Position numbers and translations under genes: made by a program. Below are positions 11,001 through 23,000 of a DNA stretch of 64,000 nucleotides, in pieces; the first letter of the stretch is position 1; the number at the start of each line of letters is the position of its first letter. This stretch comes from Sabellastarte sp. h YS-2021. Lineage: Eukaryota; Annelida; Polychaeta; Sabellida; Sabellidae. The stretch covers positions 45,916,332-45,980,331 of the forward strand of contig OZ024938.1 of NCBI GenBank assembly GCA_964017235.1, written 5' to 3'. Below the pieces are notes generated by a model. The model made no database searches, was not told the origin of the DNA, and saw only the letters and a list, made by a program, of their open reading frames with translations.

Positions 11001-14000
11001 CTACAGTGCTTGAAAGTGGCAAAACGTGCATAAATTGGGTCTCTGTGGGCACTTTTGAGACCTTAAGTCGACCCCTTTGGGTAAACCTACAGCCCTAAAA
11101 TTTTCTACAGACAAGGATTACATATCAAAGTTATACCTAGCGCAGTTTGAGACTCATCAGAATTGCCACTTCCAAATTATAGGGCAAAATATGTGAAAAG
11201 TATAGCAAAAAATCCCTAAGTGGGGGTATTTATGGGCCTCAAACACAATTTTCTCCTCAACTTAAAGTCGTGATTTTCGGCACATGTACTAAGAACATAT
11301 TAATGTGTTGTCAGGTAAAATTTCAGCCAGCTGAGCATCATAGTTTGTGACCTACAGGGCTCTAAGTGGCCAAAAGTCCAATTTCTGACCTTAAGGTGGC
11401 CATAAGTTCTTTTTTACTGGGAGTTTAAGGTCACCTTAAAATAGGGATCTTCCTTTGGGCACCCTTAACATGTGTACCAAGTTTGAAAAAAAAATATTAA
11501 TTTGTTTTTGAGTTATCGCGTCCACAAGGAAATTTCTACGGCGGCGGCGGCGGCGCGACGGACCTGAATCCAATATATCCCCGACTTTCGTCTGGGGATA
11601 TAATTATTGCAAACCTTCATAAAGTTCAGCTACCGGTTTTCCGCTTATACTTCAATGTAAAGAAACTTTACTAACCTTCCATACAAAATAAGTGCCATAA
11701 TCCACTTTTATTTGCTTTTTACTGTAATACCACAGCCATAATGAGCGACAATTTGGAGTAACCATATATTTCGTCGTTTAACCAATCAGGAATTGAGGAC
11801 ACATCTGTGTCATATTAGAATTCCTGTTTTACAGTATGGAAACTATTTGGTTCTCATGTTTTGTTAAGTAAGAGCCGGTTAACTGGTAACCGACCAGGAA
11901 GTTAAAGACGGGAAACCGGAAGGAAAAAAATTGCTACCGCAACACCCCTAATTACTAGTAAATATAAAGTTGGAAGAGAGGGAGTGAGATCACACAGATT
12001 ATTGAATGTTAGATAATAGATTATAATGTAACCACAATTACTATGAATTGAAACCAAAATTACTATAAAAGGTAAAAATTTCCATAAAAAATATATGAAA
12101 AAATAAATTTTCAAATGTTTTAAGCGCTGAAGATAAAAACATTGGTAGCTGTAATGAAAATTAAAACATTTAAAATACTGTTTTTTGACTTGTTGAAAGT
12201 CACACTGTAACATTGATGATGACATTCAATTTGCTAAAATGGTGACATAATTTGTTTTGTGGTGATGTCTTTTGTACTCACTTGGTCCACCACCTCCACC
12301 CATTGATCCCATTGCCCCCATTGAACCCATTCCTCCTCCCATTCCTCCTTCCATATCAAAGCCCCTTCCTCCTTGATCTGGAAAACACAGATTAATCAAA
12401 TTACATTGGATTTACTCAATGGACAGTTTTAGATTGTCATTACAAGGAGAGAGTATAGAGCTACAGCAGAATTCCTATTACCTCAATGTGCTGGGAGATC
12501 TATTTTTTTTTTTTTTTTTTTTTTTGATAAAAGAGGGTCCATAAACAAAGATGAGGTATCTTGGTACTAAGGTTGTGACTTCGTTAGAAAAACGACAATG
12601 GGTACTCGTCTCGCAAGAACCGATCCGAATTTGGGTAACCATGTGTTAGTTGTCACCCAGTGAAAGTAGCAGAGAAGCAAACATGGCGGATGATGTAAAC
12701 AGAACGTTACGAAAAACAATGTTAAATATCTGTATAAATAAGGAAAATTACGTGAAAAACTATCAGTAGTTACAGAAATCTGACAGAATATTGAGGTTTA
12801 CCCAAGTTTTTCGTTGTTTCAAAGTATATTTAATATTTTTTCGGTTACCCGCTTCGCCACTTTGTACTCTGTTTCCTACAGACTTAGAACCGGTTTCGGG
12901 TAACCGGTTAACCTATCGCAGCCTTACTTGGTACAAACAAAGAGGGAAAGGCAAATTTAGATCACAAGTGTCACCTCCAACTATAAATGAGATTCAAATT
13001 ACAATTTCGATAACTTCTACTAGGGAATTGCATATTTATAGTATACATGTATGCTGAAGTTCACTGAAGAATTCTTACATTTTTTGCTCACTATGTGTAC
13101 TTATTTTTTCAACAGTATACTGTTTTAATGAACAGGATAAACTGTTTGCAATACAATCTAAGGGTAGTGGTCAGACCAGTTTTGAAAATCAAATCCGTTT
13201 CCTTGGTCTTTGAAACCGAACAATCTGCAAATAATATGGTGAAAATTAATCCAAACGTATATGAGTCACAATGCTAACAGGAACCGTCTCCGCTAGATAT
13301 TTTGAAGTTTATAAACTTCATTTGCAATGAATATAAAATTCAAGTGCGAGATATTTCCTCAAAGTTATATGTTTTTTATTGGTTTACGAAAATATAAACC
13401 ACTTTCTAATTAGGGCTGCAAGCGAGCCCAAAAATGCGCCTCGATTCCTCGTTTTAGAAGAATCGACTTGGACTCAGTTAATCGCTTGATTATCGCCCAT
13501 GAAATAAACTGCTTCATATTTTGACATATCACCCCTTATAAAATGGTTACAAACCACACAACAAGAAAGAATTTTGATGATTTATTGAATTTGGGGAAAA
13601 AGATGCATTTATAATGCAAAATATAAGAAACTGTAACCATCTTTATATTGCGAGAGTTATAATAAAATGCCGTCTTATAAAACGTTACACAAAGAATTAA
13701 AGTTTGCAAATACTTAAAATATAAAATACTGAAACGGAAACACCTTATATTAGTAAAATACATAAATATATTCGTACATTTTAAGAAAAAATAGAAAGAC
13801 CCGGTTCACTTTTCTTCCACCGAGTATTGAACTGAATCGTTTTGTTTCCGAGTAACCGAAGAATCGTTGCAGCCCTAGTAGAAAGCCTAAAATAATGACA
13901 TTTTCAATAAGCGGTACTTAAACATGTTTTGCAGATTTTGTGATTTCTACCTAAATGAAACGAATTGTGTTCTACCGTTCACAACACTACGTAAGGGGAG

Positions 14001-17000
14001 AAGTCTTGGAAATAAGAGTTCACAACATGGAATTCATAGAAGTTATTGCCTTTAAACAAGTGATATTCAAACCATTTTAGCACTATCAGCCGAACAGTGC
14101 AGATGTGCAGGGGAGTAAAAAGTGAGACCTTGCCATGTATTCAATAACAAATTGGAATTCATAATTCATGTACAGTTCAGGTTTGAAATTGCAACTGAAG
14201 AAACAGTCTATTTCCATGTGTCACACTACGACAAGGTATGAGAGATGACAAACAAGGGGGTTGGGAGAAATTTACAGCTTATAAATGAGGATGTTGTATT
14301 TGAAAAGGATACAATATAAACTAGGAAACCAGTGGAGCTTTTCTAGATAGGGTGTAACACGACTTATTCCATCCAATCTGAAAACAATATGGCAGAGAGA
14401 TTTAGAAACACTACCTTTGCTGACCCCATATAGCAGGGAATTACAGTAGTCTACTCCAACACTGACCATAGTATTTGTCACAAGAACTGCAGTATCATCA
14501 GTTAGGAATGTACAGATACACCAAGAATTCCTGATGTACGTTGTGAAAACCTGGGGCCATAGTAACAATCATGGCAGACCATACCTAAATGATTGCCACA
14601 AATGCTTTCTTAGTCAAAGTACTTCCCCTGCCATGGTATAAGTGACCTTCCGGTATGCCAGCGATAATAAATTCAGTCTTGTCAGGGTAAAGTTTCAATT
14701 TTCCACTGTTCACCCCCTCCTGGACAGAACAAACAACACTCAGCCCCGCGATACTGGAGTAAAAAATATCTGGGCGTCATCATCAGCGTATAGATGGTGC
14801 GTGATTTTCAAAACTTGAAATGACTTGACTAAGAGGAAAAGTACAATGGGTAAAAAGGAGGGGACCTAGAACTGAACCTTGGGGGACACCAAAAAGGAGA
14901 TGAAAAGCATCAGAAAACAGTGTAGAGGTTCCACTGTCACACAGATGATATGCATTACCTCAGCAGCCAGTAGCTTTGTTTGTTCTCATACATAACACCT
15001 GTAACTATGGCAAGAGTGAAATTATATAAGATATTTGTTCCAAAATGAAAACTTTTCCCTTTAAGAACATTACCAAGTAAACTGACATTTCGTACCCATT
15101 TGTCTGTTCATTTGTTTGGATTCATCTATTACTCTCACATCAGCCCATCTTGCTCCATATTCTAAAATATAAAGACAGACAACTATTAATAAGAAGTCAG
15201 GATTTATTTATTTGGGTCTTAACAGCGCTTTCAACAGTAGGCGTATTCCACAGCCGTGATCTGTAGAATCCAGATTCGACGGATCAACGGATCAGGTCAA
15301 AAGAACCTGATCTGACTCATCTGGATCATGATCTCAGTGATCTCATGAAAAGGTGGATTCGAGAGATCAGATCTGTGAGGTATCCCACAATTCTTTGTAA
15401 ACATGGCGGAAACACAAGGTTTGAAATTTCCATTTATAATTTTAATTGTTGATAAAAAAGTAATTACAAAGATGAAAAAGTAATTCCAAAGATGCAAAGC
15501 ATGCCATTTCAGGGCCCATCTTGGATCATCATTTCTGCAATTTTTGCGTTTCACAGATTCTACTGATCTGAAGGATCTCGATCTGGATCACAAAGATCTT
15601 AAGTTGCTGAATACGCCTACTGTATAGGTCACATCACGATGGGTAGTTTTATGAGCAGAGGAGACCAGTACATAATACAGTTGGTCAAGGTTCTGTACTG
15701 TAAGCTGCCGACCTTCGGTGAGCAACTACCAACTTTCCCACATAGGGTCCAGGTCTGAACCGCAGATCTCAGAGGTGGGAGGCGAGTGTGTTAGGCCCCC
15801 AATAAGAAGTCATTTATCCATTCCAGTGGTCGGACCGGTTCTGAAAATAAAAGGCGGTTTCTGCAGATTTGAAACCGATGGAAATCCGGGATTTCGAATA
15901 TTTGCACTGATAAGTAGTGCTGGGATCGTCGGCGATTTTTGCAGATTGAGGACCATTTGTTAGAAACAAGTTGAACTTGAGTTGGACATGAGTAAATGTA
16001 CAAAACTAAAAATAAAATAAGAAAAATCCAAATATTATCACTAGTTGTGTTAAGTACTTTTTTATTGCAAGAAAAAAAATGTATATATTTTTTTTTTGCC
16101 ATTTAAAGTGTACAGATATATATGTGCACCTCATGGAACAGCCATACAGATAAGGTTAATAAAAAGCAATAAAAAACGACCATTAATTATTCAGTTTTAA
16201 GTTTCAATGGTTTGATCAGTCCCAAAAGTCTCCCTTTTGAGACAAGGTAAGTATATCATTATTTACTTTGTGAAAACTCGAGTTTACCTTGCGTAAATCG
16301 ATGTTATCCCCAAATATCGCCCACCGAGTTACGACTCGAGTTACGGTCAACTCGTCCCAGCACTACTGATAAGGTGAAAATTTACTGTGAGTGTACATGA
16401 GCCATATTAAAGTAAGAAATATGTACTCAGCGAGATATTTTGAAGTTTATAGACTTCATTTACAACGAATATAAAGTAAACATATAAGATATTTCCTCAA
16501 ATTTATATATGTTCTTTATTGTTTTGATGAAGTATTAACCAGTAGAAAGCCTAATATAAAGACATTTTCAATAACCGGTACTTGAATATTGTTGCGGATT
16601 TCGTCATTTCTACCTTAATGGAACGAAATGCAGTATGCTGGTTTACCGTTCACACTACTAATACCTTCTGTTAAGCCGTTAGCTTGACAGCATGTCTACT
16701 TGCCAGCCTGACTACCTACGCACAACTGACTTCTGCTTGATATATCTCCAATTTCATTACATACCGACTTACCAACCAGTCAATTAAACACCTGTTTCAA
16801 ACTAGTGCCTGGTAAAATATACTGAATACAACATTTTGCATGATGCTTTATATTTTAAATCAATGTCTGGTTCATCAATGTTTGATGTCTAGCACTTCAT
16901 CAAATGAAGCAACAAAAACCAACAAAACCTATGTTAAGATAGCTCTATAATAATATATACAATGTACAACATACTGGAAGAACTGTTTGAAAATACTCAC

Positions 17001-20000
17001 TTGGATCACAGTCTTCCTTGGCCCTGGCAGCTTCTGACTGCATCTCAAACTTAATAAAAGCTGCCCCTCTTTTGTTTCCTGTCTTCTTGTCTCTCAGCAC
17101 ATACATCCACGTTATATTTCCCCATTGCTGTTTAAAATCATCACAGCAAATACATTCGTAGTAACTAATAGTGCTGGGATGATATGTGATCTGTTTAATG
17201 TATTGATCAATGGTGGCAAAACCTTTTGATGCATCGAGTGTAACTGTATACAATCGCTACAAATTAAACTCCTATTTTCACCCATACTATGTATTTTCCT
17301 CAAATGTTAAAATGTATATTTTAACAATATTCTCCAAGTAACATTTTATTATTTTGTTGGTTAATACTTAATAGTATGAATATGTTTGTTGTGCTTATGA
17401 AATGACTTTTGTGATTTTGTCTATTACATTGAAAGATTAATCGATCCTAGGTGGGTGATAATTGAGTCTCAACAAACAGCTGAGTCACAGCTCTAGTAAC
17501 ATTTGCCAAATGGTGATTAATCAGGAACCAAATTGATTATGACCATAACTTTTGTAAGCTATTTCTAGTAAGGCCGTGATAGGTTACCCGAAAACGGTCC
17601 GAATTTCTTGTGAAACCGGTTACAAACTGACGAAGCGGTTAACCGAAAAAATATTAAATATACCATTAATCAATGAAATACTTGGCTAAACATTAGTATT
17701 CTGTCAGATTTCTTTAATTGCTGTTAGTTTTTCACGTAATTTTCCTTATTTATACAGATATTTAACATTATTTTTCGTAACGTTTTGTTTACATCATCCG
17801 CCATGTTTGCTTCTCTGCTACTTCCACTGGGTGACAACTAAAAGACGGTTACCCGAATTCGGATCGGTTCTTGCGAGACGAATACCCGGTGTCGTTTTTC
17901 TAATGAAGTCACAGCCTTAATTTCTAGGAACATAAGCAAAAAAATTTGGCGAGCAGAGCTCACCGCTGAAAATACGTTAAATGGAGCAGTTTGAAATTAA
18001 GTGAATTGCAGTGAAAAAAGAAAGAGAAACTCATGTCTCACTCAATCTTTTATTCAGTGAGAAAATTTAATTATCGCCATGAGTCAAATTTTGTTTATGG
18101 CAAAAGTTTTTACAAGCAAATTTGTAGAAATAATGAGCACATTGCTTCCAGTGAATTTTGGACCATGATTTGGATTGTAGAACTGATATTATTAATAACA
18201 ACATACAGCAGAACCTCGTTTATCCGGCCTTCTATTATCCCAATCTCCAGATTAACCGAACCAAAACCTTCTCTTCCTAAATATAATGCACCGTCTAGCG
18301 GGAGCGATATTACAGGATTTTAAAAATTTTTGTAAACCATTAATTCTAGTGCTTTGTACAACATACCGTCCATGGACCCAGCAACACTACTTCTTTGATA
18401 ATGCGCCAATCAAAGAAAGTGTATTCGATTGCGTTTTGCAATTTATAATATCCTACAGTAGGTCCATTCACTTACTGACAACATGCATCAAAAGAATAGA
18501 CGTCAACAATGCATTACCAAACGAACTCATCTATCACTGATTGCGTGTTCGCTTTGGATTTTATAATAAATAATCTCCCAGCATTTTTCAATTGACAAAA
18601 TGTATGACAATGTTCATCTAGAATTAAAACGTCAACAATAAATTTACCAGTCAACACATCCAGCTCACTTCCGCGTATTATTTTAAATAACAATGAAATA
18701 TCCATAGATATGGCACAAATAAGTGGCAATTAGAGGGTCAGCTATATTATATTACACAAATATATTAAACTACTTCATCAATGACCACCCATGTGTACAA
18801 GTAGCGCATAAAACAATAGTTATTCTATTATTGCCCACTTGTTAACCCATAGACGGTGAATTTTGGTTTCCTTCATCTATCCGAACGCCTCGATTATCCG
18901 ACCTGATTGTATGTCTCCCATTAGGTTCAGATAACCAAGGTTCTACTGTATATAGCTTGTCAATGATGTTAAGTAGAGGTTAAATCCCCATACAGCAAGG
19001 AATATAAAATTCCTCAGAAATCTAAAATTCACCACCTCTAAAACCTTACTTAATTCTATGAAAAATATGATGCTTTGTCTTAAACGTGGTATTTTTCAGT
19101 TCAAAAAATCTCACCTCAATTCATTTATTTTCAGAATTTCAGATATGTGGCGATTTTCACTTCTAAATGATAAAATAAACCATCAGGCTATCAAATATTG
19201 CAGAGATTTTAAAAATACCCAAGAACATTCTGCCAAGGCAGGTAACAATAAATAAATGAGAAAATCTTGATTATTGTTTTTTTTTTAAATTTATTTATTT
19301 ATTTTGTATCCAGATACTGATCCAGATCACTTTCAAAATTTAATGGGATCTAAGTTCGCCCAAGACCCATTTTCTGGGGGTTTTTTTCTCTTTTTATTCT
19401 CAAAGTCCCAGCCAGTAGTATTTGCGTAATTCTGCAAACAAAAAAGCAAATAAACAAACATGAAACTATCTTCAAGGGAAAGGTAAAAACAAAATAAGGA
19501 AAATGTAACTCACACCAAAGTATTCTCGGAGATCTGCCTCATCCTCTTCTTTGGGGTGTTTGATGAAGAGACGGTGTAACATTTCATCCTCATCTACATC
19601 TACTTCCAGCATCTCCTTTCTGTCCTGTGCTATGTGCACCTGTATATACAAGGGTGAAATGGTTAGCCACAGTATCTGCTTCTAGGTTTTACAAACGTAA
19701 ATGATGCTAACATTTAAAATATGAAGTGACTTAGCCACTGACAATGGTGTTTACACAGTTTGTTAGTTTTGGAAACCATATATTTTACCATAATATTTAC
19801 CCCAAAACATTAATTCTCAATTGCTTAAAATGCACTTTTCAAGAAAAAGTGTAGGGTCTAAATTCTAGAAAGTGGAGGGTAAAGTAGAAGTAATCACCAA
19901 TACTTTGACCCCAATTGGTACAGGTAATAACAGGTAGTCTTAAAAAGTCCTCCCTTTTCAAATATAAGACAATCATTTTCCTGATCTTCCACCATTTTTC

Positions 20001-23000
20001 TTTAATTGGAGACAAAATAATCCCTTCATATTGAGCCATTCTTCTTTGAAACCTCACTCCAAAGGCAAGTACGATTAAGACTCCTTCCAAACTTCAAAAC
20101 AAATGGGGACACAGTGTTTGGGTGAGGGGGTTGATTGACACAAGTGAGGCATTAAATGAATAAACCCATTTTAGTGTTCAGTGTTTCAACTTGATTCTAT
20201 ACAACTGTCTGGAGATCACTGGGTGTACATATTTTACCGACTACGGTAACTGAAAGCACAACCGGTGGGTACTGTTGGTTATTAACCGCCAGTTACACAG
20301 TCACAGTCTTTAAAATGTGTCGGGTTAGTGCAGGAGAATAGCGTCACCTAGATTTTAAAATGTTTCATTGACAACTACTTCTCCGAAATTACAAGTCTTG
20401 GTTGATATTGGCTGGGATATCATGCCGGACTGATAGCTTATTTCCCCTTTTCCTGAAGTAGCTTTATATTAACATACCCTTATTTTTCTTGGATTTCCTG
20501 GGATCATCTGCCCATTCATTTCTTCGCAGGCTATACATGCTTCCGATGTCTTTTCAAACCTTATATAGCAAATACCTGCAGAACAAACACAGCATAACTA
20601 CATACTCAAATAAAACATTCAATGACAAATGCCTATATAACTGAAAATCTTCAATTACAATTTTCTGACAACTATTTAGGCTATGATAACAAATTGAACC
20701 CAAAGCTGGGTATGGTATAGGATCAATTTTGGCTAATAATCAACACAATACAAATGAACCTCGCTCATCCAGATCCCTTGGGAGACACCCACACAGTTCA
20801 AATATATGAGAGGTTCGGATACATGAAAAACATTTGCTCGTGGGTCTACCATTGGGCAATAATACAACAGTTTGCAGAAATATGCATTTGCAGTAACACA
20901 TCTTCTTGTAAACACTAAACAGAAAAACGTTTACTAACCTACACATATTAGCTTTTATAGTTCATAACTGTTTAAGTTTTCAAACCCAACCATTTTCATG
21001 CAACTTTGACAGGGGATAGTGATGGGAGATGATGGCTTTTTTTCTTTGAGATCAAATAAATTTTGTTTTAGTTTTAGAGAGAGATAACCCCGAAAAAAAA
21101 CCCGCACATTTTATTGAAAAATATAAAACATATACACAATCAAAAACATACAATTATACCGAGCTTATTGTTCATCAGATAACAAGCAAAGAAGTCCTAT
21201 TCTTATCTTTTAAGCATCTGTTATGTTAAGTGATTCACTTTTGATGGCAATAAAGTGACTTGGGCTGCGAACAGTTACTCAAGTCTCGATAGATGAGTCG
21301 GTCTTAGCTACAACTTGAGTCCAGGGTAGTCGCCTCGAAAGAACTGATTCAAATTAGGGTAACCATGTTTTAGTTGTCACCCAGTGGAAGTGGCAGAGAA
21401 GCAAACATGGTGGATGATGTAAACAAAACGTTACGAAAAATAATGTTAAATATCTGTATAAATAAGGAAAATTACGTGAAAAACTAACAGTAATTAAAGA
21501 AATCTGACAGAATACTAAGGTTTAGCCAAGTATTTAATTGATTTACGCTATATTTAATATTATTTTGGTTACCAGTATCGCCAGTTTGTACTCAGTTTCT
21601 TAAAGAATTCTGACCGTTTTGGGGTAACTGGGTAACATATCACAGCCTTAGTTTTCACTTAAAAACATACAATTTACTCCATATTCTAGAATATCTGGTT
21701 AAATAGAAGATGTTTTTCCTCAAAAAGTTTCGCTACCGGAATGGACCATTTGTTTTCAGAAGACTTCTAACGGTAAGTAGCCTTACATCTTGATGATTCG
21801 CGAGTTTTAACATTTTAGTTACGAGCTTATTTCGCACCTAAATATTTTATTTTGAAGAAATTCGGATGTGCTTTATAAAACGATAAATACTAAAGCACCA
21901 TTTAATGCTATAAAAAGTGAAAAAAAGATGCTATTATATCCAAGAAAAACGGCGATACTCGAATCACCAAGACCCTCGAATCAAGGATACTTGACTACTG
22001 CTTCTAGGCATAAGTTGGCCGTCACTAATTTAATTTGGCCAAACAGACAAATAAGTCTTTGTACAGTGATTAAAACAAATAAAAAGCATAAATCTAATAA
22101 TAATGGACCATTTCCAATTGCTATCAGCTTTTAAATTTGTAGCAATTTCAAGATTTGGTGATGGCGGCCAACTTATGACCGCGGCCAACTTATGCCTAGA
22201 AGCAGTATAGTTTTTGGCCATTATATTGTCAGTTTAGCGCACAGAGTTCTCCTTTGTGTCTGTGTGTGTGTGGGGGGGGGGGGGGGGGGGGGGGGGGAGG
22301 TAATGCATCTATATATATACAGTTACTCGACAGTTAAAAGCACAGATTGCTTTTAATAATAGGTAAGATTCCTTATTCTGTAGATATATGGGTAAATAAC
22401 AAAAATACAAGGCGCGACTGTAGAATCCCCCTGACGGAAGTGAAAATATGATAATTAGGAAGTTTATAGGAAAAGATAAATAATAATTCTTAAAATTATG
22501 CTAATTCAGTAATATTATGAAATAAATAGGGTAGACATGGTCGACAGGGTCGACAACATAATTTCCAATGAATCCCTGATCTCCAAGGTCGACAAAGTCG
22601 ACAAACAGATACACACACACACATATATATACATATATATCAATAACTAGTCGACAGGTCGACAAAGTTCACAAATTTCTGAAAGTTTTACACACACACA
22701 CACCAAATTATATACATATGTATATCAGTTTATGGTCCACAGGTCGACAAAGTCGACAAAATGCTGTAAATATTAAAAAATATGAAAGCTTGTCAACCTA
22801 ATTTATATTGTCGACTTTGTCGACCAAATGTGGTGCATGGGTGTTCCTTGGTGATTGTAATTTATATTCAAGACTTCATATACATAAATATTAATTAGTT
22901 TTATTTTGCACAAAATTTCCATATTTCTACTTCCGTCAGGGGGATTCTGCAGTTCAGCCAAATACAATAGTCTCATGCCAAAATTGGCACCTGCCCCTTA

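Larger units (their letters stand above)
8340..11602 (+). mobile_element. Helentron-like element with 351-bp tandem repeats
   Basis: TATCCCCAGAC at 8347-8357 is an exact 11-bp inverted match of GTCTGGGGATA at 11590-11600. The right copy forms a terminal hairpin (9-bp TATATCCCC stem plus GAC/GTC, 11574-11602), preceded by a CGG run (about 11539-11556). The middle holds five clear repeats of about 351 bp, phased by CACAGGTTAA-like phrases at 9841, 10191, 10542, 10893 and 11244, with a weaker unit before them. Short internal repeats with a terminal hairpin and small inverted ends fit non-autonomous Helentron-type elements. No Rep/helicase gene is present. Confidence 0.6.
8275..11950. mobile_element. 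TIR element (hAT-like) split by a tandem-repeat element
   Basis: TAGGGGTGTTGCGGTA at 8275-8290 is matched by its complement TACCGCAACACCCCTA at 11935-11950. GTAAATAT occurs directly before the left end (8267-8274) and again at 11958-11965, seven bases past the right end, like an 8-bp hAT target duplication displaced by 7 bp. Most of the interior is the tandem element listed separately. No transposase gene is seen. Confidence 0.55.

Noticed and set aside
18286..18540. 84-codon frame inside the pogo-like element as a possible transposase
   Set aside because: No DDE or HTH motif, and the 743-bp element is too short to encode one.
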